From: Glaciecola nitratireducens FR1064
Lineage (GTDB): Bacteria > Pseudomonadota > Gammaproteobacteria > Enterobacterales > Alteromonadaceae
Direction: 5' to 3'
DNA length: 64,000 nucleotides
Assembly: GCF_000226565.1 (NCBI RefSeq)
Contig: NC_016041.1
Span: 2,356,001 to 2,420,000 of the forward strand
Below the pieces are notes generated by a model, which was not told where the DNA came from, ran no database searches, and saw nothing but the letters and a program-made list of their open reading frames with translations. Both the position numbers and the translations under genes were made by a program. Positions within the stretch are counted from its first letter, which is position 1, and the number at the start of each line of letters is the position of its first letter. This document shows positions 11,110-24,224 of the stretch, piece after piece.

Positions 11110-12354
11110 ATGCTTAAGGTACTTGCAAGTCTCAAGCGTTATTACGAGCGCTCACAGTCAGCACCTCTTACTCTCCTCACCAAAAAAAGCACCCGTGCAG
11201 AGATACTTGCCGGCGTTTGCCTTTGTTTATGCATCGTGCTGTTCTTACAATCGTTAAAGTTGGTCTGGTTTTCAAATATTCCTGATATCTATATGCATGT
11301 GATCAATATGCTCATTCATATTGGCTTTTTCTCATCGGCCTTTTTCTTAACCAAACTGGGTTTCTTTGAATTAGCCAGATGGCTGCTGATATTGACCTTC
11401 ATTAGCTACCTCTTTACCGCTATTTTGTTGTGGAAAATAAACCTCAATATTCAGTTTTACTTTTTGTTAGGGATGTTCGCCTCCCTCTACTTTTTTCATC
11501 AACATGAAACAAAACAGATGTGGATAACTCTGTGCACATTCTGTGGGCTGTTCATTTATTTTCAAACCGGATTTGTTTTTTCTGTACATAAAGAAGCATG
11601 GCAAACTAGCCTGATAAATGTAAATGGCTTTGCTTTGGCAATATCGTGCTTCATGCTTGCCACATGGATACGTTGGCAGATGGATAGCAGTTGGCAAAAA
11701 ATTCGTGCGACTGAGCGAAAGACCAGTCAACTATTAAAAAAGGTGATACCTCAGCATATCTCAGAATATCTAATGTCAGCCCAGCAACAGGAACTCAGTA
11801 CTTGCATTAACGAGCACGCCTTCACGAGTATTATATTTATTGATTTCACTCAGTTCACCCCCTTCAGTCGGCAAACTTCAGATAAAAATTTAGTGATGTT
11901 TTTGCACCGCATATATACGGTATTCGATACAATTGCAGAACAACACAATATAACTAAAATCAAAACTAATGGTGACCAATACATCGCAGCAGCAGGTCTG
12001 GATACGGCCCGATTGAGCGCTTATGAAACAAGTCAACATTGCTGTGAATTTGCGCTAGCTATAAGCAAAGAGTTTGAAATAGAAGCCGGTATTGATATCG
12101 GAATTAAAATTGGCATCGCTTCAGGTAACGCCATTTCGGGAATTATTGGCCACTCACGACCTGCGTTTGATGTTTGGGGCAATACCATGAATCTAGCCTC
12201 TCGACTAGAATCAACAGCAGCCAATAGAGAAATTCAAGTCTGTCAACAAACGATGCTGTATAGTATGCAGCATTATGAATTTTGTCCTGGCGCTACTAAG
12301 CAATTGAAGGGTTTGGGGCAAGTTACCGTGTATAAATTATTAGGTAAAAAATGA
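11110..12354 (+). CDS. Membrane class III adenylate/guanylate cyclase
   Basis: Product of about 414 aa: roughly six hydrophobic segments (about residues 35-190), a short helical linker (about 195-225), then a class III cyclase homology domain. The catalytic residues are intact: metal-binding Asp245 (FIDFTQFT) and Asp289 (TNGDQ), base-selecting Lys285 (KIKT) and Asp354 (FDVWGN), and the transition-state pair Asn361/Arg365 (NLASR). The Lys/Asp pair predicts ATP rather than GTP as substrate. The start is ATG 11110, with CAAGGA at proper spacing; ATG 11101 overlaps that site. The stop overlaps the roxA start (ATGA), suggesting coupled expression. The signal sensed by the membrane part is unknown. 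Confidence 0.88.
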   Translation: MLKVLASLKRYYERSQSAPLTLLTKKSTRAEILAGVCLCLCIVLFLQSLKLVWFSNIPDIYMHVINMLIHIGFFSSAFFLTKLGFFELARWLLILTFISYLFTAILLWKINLNIQFYFLLGMFASLYFFHQHETKQMWITLCTFCGLFIYFQTGFVFSVHKEAWQTSLINVNGFALAISCFMLATWIRWQMDSSWQKIRATERKTSQLLKKVIPQHISEYLMSAQQQELSTCINEHAFTSIIFIDFTQFTPFSRQTSDKNLVMFLHRIYTVFDTIAEQHNITKIKTNGDQYIAAAGLDTARLSAYETSQHCCEFALAISKEFEIEAGIDIGIKIGIASGNAISGIIGHSRPAFDVWGNTMNLASRLESTAANREIQVCQQTMLYSMQHYEFCPGATKQLKGLGQVTVYKLLGKK

Positions 12355-13505
12355 TTATTACTGATTTTGACCAAGCTCACTTCCTAAATGAATATTGGCA
12401 AAAAAAACCCTGCATAATTAGAGGTTTTATTGATTCGTTCACCGATCCAATAGACGAGCACGAATTAGCGGGTTTGGCCCAAGAAGATGAAATAGATAGC
12501 CGCGTTGTTTCCTGTATTAATGGTCAATGGAGTGCTTATCAAGGACCCTTTGATACATTTGACGAAATTTGCACTGGCGCTTGGTCTTTGCTGGTCCAAG
12601 GTGTAGATCGCTACATTGATGACATTGACGAGTTAACTCAACTCGTCAGTTTTATTCCTAATTGGCGTCTTGATGATGTCATGATTAGCTTTTCTAACGA
12701 AGGTGCAGGTGTTGGCCCACACTCCGATGAATATGACGTATTTATTATACAGGGCAAAGGTTCAAGACGTTGGCAAGTGGGTTTACCTGGCAATTACACG
12801 GAGTCAGTCCCTCACCCTTTGCTAAAACAAATTGACGGCTTTTCACCTATTATTGACGAGATACTACTACCTGGCGATGTTGTTTATATTCCGCCAAAAC
12901 ATCCACATAATGGCGTCGCACTCTCTGATTGCTTAAATTATAGTATTGGTTTTAGGGCACCTACTTCGCTCGAAATATTGAGCGGTTTAGTTGATGAAAA
13001 TAGCATCAACCCAGCCACATCAGCACGCTATACCGATCCAGAATTAATCACGCTCAGAGCAGAAAATAGCAAAAGCGCAGCGATCGATTTAGCTGAAATA
13101 ACAAAAGTAAAACAACATCTCATTCAACTTATTAACTCTGAACAAGCAGAAAATGCACTTCTTCAATTGCTCAGTCGTCAAAGCCTGCCAAGCGACGAAG
13201 CTTTAAAAGCAGACTATACAATCGAAGAAACGTTTGAAGCATTATCACAAGGTGTTTCACTATGCAGAATGACTGGCGTTAAGCCGATTTATGCAGAGCA
13301 TCAGGTTTCTGATAAATTTGTATTTTTTATTGATGGCAACCTATTTGCTGTGGCTAAGAGTCTAAGAAACGATTTCGAGACTTTGCTCAACAGCAGAGAG
13401 GTAACGGTAGGCATTGAGTTAACCGAGGACCTCATTAATAAGCCCGAATTTATCGCAGTTGTCGCTGAACTATTGAACGTCGGTTATTGGGTATTATTGG
13501 ATTAG
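12351..13505 (+). CDS. roxA: Ribosomal protein uL16 arginine 3-hydroxylase RoxA
   Basis: 2-oxoglutarate/Fe(II) oxygenase of the JmjC type (YcfD), which hydroxylates an arginine of ribosomal protein L16. The 384-aa product has the HxD iron motif in GPHSDEYDVF, the partner histidine in IPPKHPHNG, and the helical dimerisation and winged-helix C-terminal region; E. coli RoxA is 373 aa. It starts inside the last codon of the upstream cyclase (4-nt overlap). In E. coli the same locus order is purB-phoPQ-roxA. Confidence 0.93.
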   Translation: MIITDFDQAHFLNEYWQKKPCIIRGFIDSFTDPIDEHELAGLAQEDEIDSRVVSCINGQWSAYQGPFDTFDEICTGAWSLLVQGVDRYIDDIDELTQLVSFIPNWRLDDVMISFSNEGAGVGPHSDEYDVFIIQGKGSRRWQVGLPGNYTESVPHPLLKQIDGFSPIIDEILLPGDVVYIPPKHPHNGVALSDCLNYSIGFRAPTSLEILSGLVDENSINPATSARYTDPELITLRAENSKSAAIDLAEITKVKQHLIQLINSEQAENALLQLLSRQSLPSDEALKADYTIEETFEALSQGVSLCRMTGVKPIYAEHQVSDKFVFFIDGNLFAVAKSLRNDFETLLNSREVTVGIELTEDLINKPEFIAVVAELLNVGYWVLLD

Positions 13506-13524
13506 TAACGCCCTAAAATATAAA

Positions 13525-13557
13525 AACCCCCAACATTATTGCTAATATTCGGGGGTT
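13525..13557. terminator. Hairpin downstream of roxA
   Basis: AACCCCC (13525-13531) and GGGGGTT (13551-13557) with an AT-rich 19-nt loop, between convergent roxA and icd. Read on the minus strand it is followed by a T-run (GTTTTTA). Confidence 0.75.
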
Positions 13558-13610
13558 ATCTTTGCTGATTTTTCACTAGCTTATTAAACTAATTACATTC
13601 GGCGTTACAT

Positions 13611-13642
13611 AAAAAGTGTTTGTCTTAATGCAGGCAAACACC
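13611..13642 (-). terminator. Rho-independent terminator of icd
   Basis: Arms GTGTTTG (13616-13622) and CAAACAC (13635-13641); on the minus strand the hairpin runs straight into TTTTT. It starts 8 bp past the icd stop. Confidence 0.88.
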
Positions 13643-13649
13643 TCTATCT

Positions 13650-16251
<2,602 letters not shown>

Positions 16252-16713
16252 ATGAATTGCCACTGCGGCAGCAATCGCCAATTTTCAGAATGCTGTGAAC
16301 CCATAATAAGAAATAAGAATGCCCAGCGTCCCGAGCAACTGATGCGGTCTCGGTACTCTGCGTACGTAGTCAAAAACTATGATTATCTTTTAACAACTTA
16401 TGCTCCTGTTCAACAAAAGAACCTAAGTCTGCAGGCGCTACGTGAGAATTCAGAAAGCACTAAATGGTTGCGGCTTGAGGTGTTAGATACGACAGAAAGT
16501 GATGACGTCGGAACAGTTGAGTTTGTCGCTACTTATAGCATTGACGGCGATTTTTTTGCCATGCATGAACTTTCTAGTTTCATAAAACAGGATGGTAATT
16601 GGTATTATACCAGCGGCCTTACAAAAGAGAAAAGCGGACAAATCACACCGACTAGAAACGATCCTTGTCCGTGTGGCAGCGGCAAGAAATACAAAAAGTG
16701 CTGTCTTGCATAA
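16252..16713 (+). CDS. ychJ: YchJ family protein with paired SEC-C motifs
   Basis: A 153-aa protein (E. coli YchJ is 152) with zinc-binding SEC-C motifs at both ends: CHCGSNRQFSECC at residues 3-15 and DPCPCGSGKKYKKCC at the C-terminus. The middle has the family block RPEQLMRSRYSAYV and a C-terminal NTF2-like half. The molecular role is unknown; SEC-C motifs bind zinc and often protein partners such as SecB. ATG 16252 is chosen over an upstream TTG because the SEC-C motif starts at once. Confidence 0.92.
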   Translation: MNCHCGSNRQFSECCEPIIRNKNAQRPEQLMRSRYSAYVVKNYDYLLTTYAPVQQKNLSLQALRENSESTKWLRLEVLDTTESDDVGTVEFVATYSIDGDFFAMHELSSFIKQDGNWYYTSGLTKEKSGQITPTRNDPCPCGSGKKYKKCCLA

Positions 16714-16749
16714 GTCCTGTTTTGCATAAGTGCGGCTTAAACAAAGGAT

Positions 16750-17466
16750 CTAATCTTCGACTTTGTCAAAGGCCCCCTTTTGTAAAAACGCAATAACTTG
16801 CTCAATGACAGCAGTATTGCGCATCATAAATGTATGCGTCACTGGCATAACAACGTGGTCTGTCATCCCCTCAAGCTTTGAACTTTGCACCGATACTTTG
16901 CCGTCATTGGGTTCAGGTAGCATTGTGGATAACACCAAATTAATACTGCGTGATCCAGCAATAATACCGACTTCAAAATGTGCCGGTCCCAATTGATTCG
17001 GCAAGCTATTCTTGGTTGCTGATAACTGCAGACCAGCCGGGCCATTAACGGTTTTAAAACCAGGTAAATTTTGTAGAATATCCACGACTTCACTGCCAGA
17101 ATTTGGTGGACCCAACATGACTACCCTGCCAAGATTTTGCATATCATGCTTACGCAAAAATTGACGAACCAAAATGCCGCCCATGGAATGTGTTACAAAA
17201 TGAATGGTATTTTGACGCTGCACTGTTTGTATGGCGTTTCCGATACTCCACTCTGCCAACGATTCAATATCATGTTTCGTTGAAGGGTAATCGACATTAA
17301 CAACTTCATAGCCTTGCTTAACTAGCGCTTTTTCAAGCTTATGCATGGAAGACGCATTTCTAGCTAAGCCGTGCAGCAGAATGACAGCTTCGTTTTTAAC
17401 GACTTCGCTTTTAACCATGTGCTTATAGAAACGCGAAGAAAAATGTAAATGGAGCGCTTGTTTCAA
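16750..17466 (-). CDS. Alpha/beta hydrolase, lipase-like
   Basis: A 238-aa serine hydrolase. An oxyanion-type motif LLHGLARNASSM lies near residue 30, and the nucleophile elbow VTHSMGG near residue 95, followed by RQFLRKH. A late histidine (VTHTFMM) could complete the triad. No signal peptide is obvious, so it is probably cytosolic. The start is uncertain: TTG 17466 has AAGGAAG upstream, while ATG 17418 begins close to the conserved core. It follows kdsA by 110 bp on the same strand. Substrate unknown; family resemblance is to the PGAP1/lipase-like hydrolases. Confidence 0.8.
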   Translation of the reverse strand: MKQALHLHFSSRFYKHMVKSEVVKNEAVILLHGLARNASSMHKLEKALVKQGYEVVNVDYPSTKHDIESLAEWSIGNAIQTVQRQNTIHFVTHSMGGILVRQFLRKHDMQNLGRVVMLGPPNSGSEVVDILQNLPGFKTVNGPAGLQLSATKNSLPNQLGPAHFEVGIIAGSRSINLVLSTMLPEPNDGKVSVQSSKLEGMTDHVVMPVTHTFMMRNTAVIEQVIAFLQKGAFDKVED

Positions 17467-17493
17467 GCATAGTTTGCTTCCTTACCATCGCAT

Positions 17494-17549
17494 AGAGCGA
17501 GCGGCTGCTTCGCTCTGTTGTCGTGTTGCTGCAATATAGCGTAGCTATA
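17494..17549. repeat. Two hairpins between kdsA and the hydrolase gene
   Basis: AGAGCGA (17494-17500) pairs with TCGCTCT (17510-17516), and TATAGC (17535-17540) pairs with GCTATA (17544-17549). Neither is followed by a T-run, so processing or RNA stability is as likely as termination. Confidence 0.4.
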
Positions 17550-17576
17550 GTATGGCGTCCAAACAATATGACGACG

Positions 17577-18428
<852 letters not shown>

Positions 18429-18530
18429 CTAGGGTCAATGAGTCAAATTATAGATTATAAATAACGTAAAACAGAGGCTATGCTAATGGATATTCAGCGT
18501 CTAGCAGAGCTCCGTAATAAAGGCCAGCAC

Positions 18531-18908
18531 CTATGCCAAAAAAGAAAACGGCTGTTTAGAAAATGCAACTGATGCAGTTAGCATCAACCAAATAACGGCG
18601 CAAACAAAACCGATAACTCGCGAACGGTTTGTTTTCGCCCATTTTAATGCAAAAAATCCTGACACAATATACATAATGACACCGATCACTTTACTGGCAA
18701 CCCAACCATCAACCTCCACCATACTAGAGAGTGTTAATAACCAAATAGCGGTTCCCAGTAGTACCGTATCTACAAGGTGAGGCGTTATTTTAAGCCACTT
18801 CTGTTGCAATATGTTACTGCCCTTTAGCGTCAGCGCAAAGCGGAATGAGAAAAACGCGAGGCTTATCACCACTGCGGCTACGTGAATATGTATTGCTGCT
18901 TGATACAT
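18531..18908 (-). CDS. ychQ: SirB family inner-membrane protein
   Basis: A 125-aa protein with four hydrophobic helices, matching the SirB (YchQ) family in the conserved spot after prmC. The start at 18908 (MYQAAIHIHVAAVV) has AAAAGGACAACGAC directly upstream; a longer frame to 18983 would overlap prmC and adds a non-conserved polar tail. SirB in Salmonella was tied to invasion gene regulation through SirC, but the molecular role is unknown. Confidence 0.85.
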   Translation of the reverse strand: MYQAAIHIHVAAVVISLAFFSFRFALTLKGSNILQQKWLKITPHLVDTVLLGTAIWLLTLSSMVEVDGWVASKVIGVIMYIVSGFFALKWAKTNRSRVIGFVCAVIWLMLTASVAFSKQPFSFLA

Positions 18909-18970
18909 GTCGTTGTCCTTTTTTATTTTTATTGAACTGTTGTTCGTCGTTTTAAATATTGAGCCAGTGA

Positions 18971-19906
18971 TTAAAGCATCCAACGTCCTAACGTAGCTCT
19001 ATCCAATCCGCTTAAATCTTTGTGTGTTGTCACTTCTTTGTAACCGGCTTCATGTAAAAGTTCTTGAATCACTTCAGCTTGTTCATGTCCATGCTCAAGC
19101 AGCAAATAACCAGCCGTATTCAAAAAGTGAGGAGCGCGCAAAATAATATGCCTGATGTCATCCAAACCGTCTACACCAGAAGTTAATGCGCTGTCAGGTT
19201 CAAAACGAACGTCTCCTTGCTGAAGCCAGCTAGAGCTTGCTTCTACATAAGGCGGGTTTGAAACAATCAAATCGAAGCGCTTCGCTGCTGGAACGGCCGA
19301 AAACCAATCACTTAAGAAAAAATCGACCTTAAGTTGGTTCGAGCGAGCATTCGCGTTTGCAAGTTCAACTATTTCACTTTTAAAATCACATCCCATTACA
19401 CTCCACTGTGGACATTCTGATTTTATTGCGAGAGCAATCGCGCCTGTTCCTGTTCCCAGATCGAGTATGCTAGCGTCTTTTACTAGTGACAGTGATACTG
19501 CCGTTTCAACTATAATTTCAGAGTCAGCGCGAGGTATTAGGGTCTGCTCTGACACTTTCAAATTGAGAGTCCAGAACGGCTGATGACCAACAATATATGC
19601 TACAGGAACTCCAGATATACGTTTACTCAGCATCGTTGATAGCAGCTTCTTAGCGCTATCACAAAGTTTTGCATCGCTTTGTGTGATCAGCTGCAGAGAT
19701 GTTTTGTCGAATGCTTGTTCTACAAAAATCGACGCTTCGAGAATAGGCTCATTAAAAGTCAGGTTTTCTTGGTGTTCCGCTAGTAACTTTCGACTAGCGG
19801 ACAAAGCATCCGCGATGGTGATGCATTCGTTAATGCTCTCAGTAATGACGTTAACGTGCGCCGCGCTTGCACCATTGAACGGTATCCCATTTTCAGTAAG
19901 CATCAC
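18971..19906 (-). CDS. prmC: Release factor glutamine methyltransferase PrmC
   Basis: Methylates the glutamine of the GGQ motif in RF1 and RF2. The 311-aa product has an N-terminal helical domain (to about residue 115), the SAM-binding LDLGTGTGAIAL, and the substrate-binding SNPPYVEAS motif, then QQGDVRFEP as in E. coli HemK. It is somewhat longer at the N-terminus than E. coli PrmC (277 aa), with about 30 extra residues. It lies 7 bp after prfA, whose product it modifies. Confidence 0.96.
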   Translation of the reverse strand: MMLTENGIPFNGASAAHVNVITESINECITIADALSASRKLLAEHQENLTFNEPILEASIFVEQAFDKTSLQLITQSDAKLCDSAKKLLSTMLSKRISGVPVAYIVGHQPFWTLNLKVSEQTLIPRADSEIIVETAVSLSLVKDASILDLGTGTGAIALAIKSECPQWSVMGCDFKSEIVELANANARSNQLKVDFFLSDWFSAVPAAKRFDLIVSNPPYVEASSSWLQQGDVRFEPDSALTSGVDGLDDIRHIILRAPHFLNTAGYLLLEHGHEQAEVIQELLHEAGYKEVTTHKDLSGLDRATLGRWML

Positions 19907-19913
19907 TTAAAAA

Positions 19914-21002
19914 CTAATACTCGTCAGACAATGAGGCGAGCATGTCCGCCTGGTGTTCTTGGCGAATAGGCTCCATTAATGCGCCTAAATCACCCGCAAT
20001 TACGTCATCTAATTTATATAATGTTAAGTTAATTCTATGGTCAGTCACACGGCCCTGCGGGAAGTTGTAGGTGCGTATACGCTCCGAACGATCGCCGCTG
20101 CCTACGAGTGTTTTTCTGGTGCTGGCCTCTTCGGCGTTACGTTTGTCTTCTTCAATCTTATTCAAGCGAGCTTGCAGTACTGACATCGCCTTCGCCCTAT
20201 TTTTATGCTGCGAACGCTCATCCTGGCATTCCACCACAACGCCAGTGGGTATATGTGTAAGTCTGATTGCTGAGTCAGTTTTGTTGACGTGCTGACCACC
20301 GGCTCCCGATGCTCTGAACGTATCAACGCGAAGGTCCGCAGGATTAATTTCAATCGCCTGCGATTCAGGAACTTCAGGTAAAACAGCAACAGTGCAGGCT
20401 GATGTATGAATACGTCCTTGAGATTCCGTTTCCGGTACCCGCTGAACGCGATGCCCGCCGGATTCAAACTTCATTACACCGTATGCGCCATCACCGCTTA
20501 TATTAACGATTATTTCTTTAAAACCACCGTGATCACCTTCATTAGCGCTGATCAACTCTAGTTTCCAGCCTTTCGTTTCAGCGTAACGGCTGTACATACG
20601 GAAGAGATCGCCTGCAAATATAGCGGCTTCATCACCGCCAGCACCTGCGCGAATTTCTAAGAAACAGCTGTTGTCGTCGTTAGGATCTGTCGGCAAGAGC
20701 AATATTTGCAAGCTAGTTTCTAACGTTTCGACACGTGCCTTGCTGTCTTTCAACTCCTCTTGTGCCATTTCTTTCATTTCTGGATCGTTTTCCTGCAGCA
20801 TTTCTAGCGCAGACTCAACATCCTTTTGCGCCGATTGATAGCTGCCAAACTGTTTCACAACTTCTTCTAATTGAGCATATTCTTTAGACAAATTGCGGAA
20901 TTTTTCTTGATTACCAATTACACTAGCATCGCCTAATAAGGCCTGAACTTCTTCAAAGCGTTCAACCAACGATTCTAATTTATGCACTACGGACTGTTTC
21001 AT
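19914..21002 (-). CDS. prfA: Peptide chain release factor 1
   Basis: Reads UAA and UAG stop codons. The 362-aa product has the catalytic GGQ in [14 protein letters not shown] and a normal RF1 length (E. coli 360). It overlaps the hemA stop by 4 nt and is followed at once by prmC, giving a tight hemA-prfA-prmC operon. Confidence 0.98.
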   Translation of the reverse strand: MKQSVVHKLESLVERFEEVQALLGDASVIGNQEKFRNLSKEYAQLEEVVKQFGSYQSAQKDVESALEMLQENDPEMKEMAQEELKDSKARVETLETSLQILLLPTDPNDDNSCFLEIRAGAGGDEAAIFAGDLFRMYSRYAETKGWKLELISANEGDHGGFKEIIVNISGDGAYGVMKFESGGHRVQRVPETESQGRIHTSACTVAVLPEVPESQAIEINPADLRVDTFRASGAGGQHVNKTDSAIRLTHIPTGVVVECQDERSQHKNRAKAMSVLQARLNKIEEDKRNAEEASTRKTLVGSGDRSERIRTYNFPQGRVTDHRINLTLYKLDDVIAGDLGALMEPIRQEHQADMLASLSDEY

Positions 21003-22282
21003 TGTTTTCCTGTTTTTCTTTTAACTGTGCCTTCTAAACCTAGAGCTTTTGCTAAAAACTTTAGATTATCATCGTCGGACAGTTTACTGGCTTGTTGCAA
21101 AGCCTTTGTTGGTCCGTGCAACATAGCTTGGGTTAACTTGAAGGCCAACTCTTTCATAGCCTCATCTGGCGCAATGCCATCGCCAATCTGTTTCAATGCT
21201 TTTTGCAGAGCGTCATCGCGGGTTTTTTCCGCTTTTTCACGATAGTTTTTTATGAGATCAACATTTTGATAATGTTGTTGCCAATAACCATAGCTGGCAA
21301 CCATACCGCCAATCATGTGTTCGGCTTGTTGCGCTGCAACTTCTCGGTTTGCTACGTTTTGCTCTACAATATTCTGCAAGTCATCCACGGTATACAAATA
21401 CGCGTCATCTAACTCACCCACTTCGTTTTCAATATCTCGAGGCACGGCCAAATCAATCAGCAGCATCGGTTTGTGCTTTCTCACTTTAAGCGCTGTCGCC
21501 ACCGTACTTCTGCTTATTAGTGGCAGTGAACTTGCTGTTGAGCTAATCACTATATCGGCTTGCGCTAAATGCTCTGGTATTTGACTGATAGTAATGGCTT
21601 TACCACCCAGGCTGTCTGCTAGCTTACTGGCTCGAGAAAGGGTTCTATTCGCCACTGTAATCGACTTTGCTTCAGCGTCAACCAAATGTTTTGCGACTAG
21701 TTCAATCGTTTCTCCCGCGCCAATTAGCAGCACGTTACTGTGTGTTAACTTTGAAAATATTTGCTTTGCTAGTTGAACAGCCGCGAAAGCCACAGAAACT
21801 GCGTTTGCGCCAATTTCAGTCTCAGTACGCACTTGTTTGGCGACTGAAAATGTCGACTGAAATAGCTTTTCAAATTCTGTGCTGATTTTACCCGCGTTTT
21901 TTGATTCCGTATATGCCTGCTTCACTTGTCCTAAGATTTGCGGCTCTCCGACAATCAAAGAGTCTAATCCGCATGCAACTCGCATAAGATGATTGATTGC
22001 ATCATCTCCATGCTTCACGTAGCTGTGCTGTCGAACCGTTTCGTGATCAGTTTGGTGAAAGTCAGCCAACCATTCCGATAGTTTTTGAGCATCCTCAGGT
22101 TCTTTTGCTTGTATATATACTTCCGTTCTATTGCAAGTGGATAATATAACCACTTGCTCTGCACTTGTGTATTGCGGACAAGATTGCAGCGCGTGCGCGA
22201 GTTTGTCCGGAGAAAAAGCGACTTTTTCCCGCAACTTTACCGGTGCAGACTTATGATTAATCCCGAGCGCAATGATGGTCAT
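20999..22282 (-). CDS. hemA: Glutamyl-tRNA reductase
   Basis: First committed step of tetrapyrrole synthesis by the C5 pathway, reducing glutamyl-tRNA to glutamate-1-semialdehyde. The 427-aa product begins [14 protein letters not shown], has the catalytic cysteine in [10 protein letters not shown], the NADPH-binding [11 protein letters not shown], and a C-terminal dimerisation helix. Divergent from lolB, as in E. coli. Confidence 0.98.
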   Translation of the reverse strand: MTIIALGINHKSAPVKLREKVAFSPDKLAHALQSCPQYTSAEQVVILSTCNRTEVYIQAKEPEDAQKLSEWLADFHQTDHETVRQHSYVKHGDDAINHLMRVACGLDSLIVGEPQILGQVKQAYTESKNAGKISTEFEKLFQSTFSVAKQVRTETEIGANAVSVAFAAVQLAKQIFSKLTHSNVLLIGAGETIELVAKHLVDAEAKSITVANRTLSRASKLADSLGGKAITISQIPEHLAQADIVISSTASSLPLISRSTVATALKVRKHKPMLLIDLAVPRDIENEVGELDDAYLYTVDDLQNIVEQNVANREVAAQQAEHMIGGMVASYGYWQQHYQNVDLIKNYREKAEKTRDDALQKALKQIGDGIAPDEAMKELAFKLTQAMLHGPTKALQQASKLSDDDNLKFLAKALGLEGTVKRKTGKQ

Positions 22283-22612
22283 TTAAAAAAGGTAGAGATG
22301 CCTAATTGACTAAGTTCGCGGCATTGTACGAAAAAGCGTATATGATTGAAAGAAATTGAGATTAAAGAATTCGTTAAAGGTGGACGTATTTCTGTTGTTT
22401 TTGCTTTTTTTGGTAAAAGGATGACGCCACTTTTAACCTTTTAAATGCTGCTAATTGATGGTTCTTAACGAACGGAAGCTTGCGAAACAGAGCGTCAGTC
22501 GTCAATAGAACATAACAAGCATAGAGAACTTCTTCATAAAATGATTACGCTAATTTAATTTAAACGTCAAAAATGCTAATCTCCTCAGGGTTTTTTAATT
22601 CAGGGCGATTCA
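22283..22612. other. Divergent spacer hemA/lolB
   Basis: A 330-bp region that must hold promoters for the hemA operon (minus) and the lolB operon (plus). It is AT-rich; I see no coding frame, tRNA or clear hairpin. An SD-like AGGG lies just before the lolB GTG. Confidence 0.5.
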
Positions 22613-23248
22613 GTGCTTACCTTTTCATCATATCGAGTTTTCGGTGTTTGTCTTTTTTTGCTGTTGCTTAGCGGATGTAAGAATACCCTTAATTTAGACA
22701 AGCGAGCAGAAATCGATATGTCCGCTGGCTATCTGCAGCTGCCAAATCAGGAAAAACTCAGATTGATGAGTCATTGGGAACTGACCGGTAAAATTGCAGT
22801 AATAACGCCTGATGAGCGCAAGAGTGCCTACCTAAATTGGCAGCAAGCAAATCAGTCCATTGACTTTCGGCTGACCAACCTAATAGGCGTATCGCTGTTA
22901 AATTTACACTACGACGGAAAAATTGCACGCTTAGATGCTGATGGTGAAAACTACGAAGACGTGTCAACTGAAGCGCTGATTTACAGAACTACTGGGTGGA
23001 TATTGCCGCTTGATAACTTACCTCAGTGGATTAAAGGCTCCGCAAATGAACAGGACCAAGTTTTTTTAAACGAAAGCGGCTTACCTCAACGCATCCAACC
23101 TGTTTGTGCAACTTGCTTTGGCTGGGAAATCACCTACAGCCAATATAAACAGGTACAGGGTGTGTGGCTGCCCTTTTCTGTTGAAGTTAATAACCCGATT
23201 AAGCAAACTCGATTAAAATTTAAGGTTAACCAGTGGCAGAGAAAATAA
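22613..23248 (+). CDS. lolB: Outer-membrane lipoprotein LolB
   Basis: Receives lipoproteins from LolA and inserts them into the outer membrane. The 211-aa product starts at GTG with a signal peptide ending in the lipobox LLSGC (Cys at residue 22). The mature part has the LolB hallmarks WELTGKIAVITPDERKSAYLNW and a predicted half-beta-barrel. Its stop overlaps the ispE start by 16 nt, and the locus matches the E. coli lolB-ispE-prs operon. Confidence 0.93.
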   Translation: MLTFSSYRVFGVCLFLLLLSGCKNTLNLDKRAEIDMSAGYLQLPNQEKLRLMSHWELTGKIAVITPDERKSAYLNWQQANQSIDFRLTNLIGVSLLNLHYDGKIARLDADGENYEDVSTEALIYRTTGWILPLDNLPQWIKGSANEQDQVFLNESGLPQRIQPVCATCFGWEITYSQYKQVQGVWLPFSVEVNNPIKQTRLKFKVNQWQRK

Positions 23249-24087
23249 AGTGGTATCCAAGCCCAGCAAAGCTCAACCTGTTTTTGCACATCAATGGACG
23301 ATATGAAAATGGATATCATCAGCTGCAAAGCTTATTTCAGCTATTAGATTACGGCGATGACATTGGCTTTGTTGTTAATCATAAGAACGAAATCAATATA
23401 GCTGAGCAAATATCGGGTGTGCCTGAACACGAAAACTTAGTCTACCGAGCTGCTATCGCGCTGAAGCCCTTTGCAGCAGAAAAATCAGGTTGCACAATAT
23501 ACATTAATAAAAGATTACCTCTCGGCGGCGGGATCGGTGGCGGATCTTCAAACGCAGCCACTGTATTACTTGTGTTAAATCAACTATGGGGCTGCAATCT
23601 CGACACGTTCGCCTTAGCCGACATTGGATTGGCGCTAGGTGCTGACGTTCCTATTTTCGTGCACGGCAACACCGCATTCGCAGAAGGCGTAGGTGAAGTA
23701 TTATTACCAACCACGACACCTGAAAAATGGTATTTGGTAGCGACGCCCAATGTGGCAATATCAACCAAAGCTATTTTTACGTCTGTAGATTTACCGCGAA
23801 ATACCCCAAAGATTGATTTCAAAACGTACCGTTTTGAAGAAACTCACAACGATTGCCAAACTTTAGTGGAGAAAACGCATAAGGAAGTTGCAAATTTATT
23901 ACAGTGGTTGGTACACTACGCACCGTCCCGGATGACTGGAACAGGTGCAAGTGTTTTTGCAGTTTTCGATGCGAAAGAAAACGCAGACAAGGTTCTCCAC
24001 TTGCTACCCGAATGTTACACTGGTTTTGTTGCTAAAGGCGTTAACCTTTCAGGTTTGCATATCGCCTTGGGTATGCAACACAGCTAA
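23233..24087 (+). CDS. ispE: 4-diphosphocytidyl-2-C-methyl-D-erythritol kinase
   Basis: GHMP-family kinase of the MEP isoprenoid pathway. The 284-aa product has PSPAKLNLFLHINGR at the N-terminus, the ATP-binding glycine-rich loop LPLGGGIGGGSSNAA, and the C-terminal MTGTGASVFAVF. Start GTG 23233 lies inside the end of lolB with AAGG upstream. Confidence 0.97.
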   Translation: MAEKIKWYPSPAKLNLFLHINGRYENGYHQLQSLFQLLDYGDDIGFVVNHKNEINIAEQISGVPEHENLVYRAAIALKPFAAEKSGCTIYINKRLPLGGGIGGGSSNAATVLLVLNQLWGCNLDTFALADIGLALGADVPIFVHGNTAFAEGVGEVLLPTTTPEKWYLVATPNVAISTKAIFTSVDLPRNTPKIDFKTYRFEETHNDCQTLVEKTHKEVANLLQWLVHYAPSRMTGTGASVFAVFDAKENADKVLHLLPECYTGFVAKGVNLSGLHIALGMQHS

Positions 24088-24118
24088 CATCCAGTTCTTG
24101 GACAAGCTAAAACCTTAT

Positions 24119-24194
24119 TGGGGTATAGCCAAGTTGGTAAGGCAGCGGGTTTTGATCCCGCCATTCGTAGGTTCAAGTCCTGCTACCCCAGCCA
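24119..24194 (+). tRNA. tRNA-Gln (anticodon UUG)
   Basis: Acceptor TGGGGTA/TACCCCA, anticodon loop TTTTGAT in stem GCGGG/CCCGC giving anticodon TTG, T-arm GGTTCAAGTCC, and an encoded GCCA 3' end. It lies between ispE and prs, presumably cut from the operon transcript. It differs from the other two tRNA-Gln copies by a compensated anticodon-stem pair. Confidence 0.97.
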
Positions 24195-24224
24195 CCATCT
24201 AAACAACGCACTGAGGATTATCTT

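Noticed and set aside
18487-18573. Short plus-strand frame starting ATG 18487 (28 codons)
   Set aside because: It is antisense to the ychQ end, short, and has no ribosome binding site.
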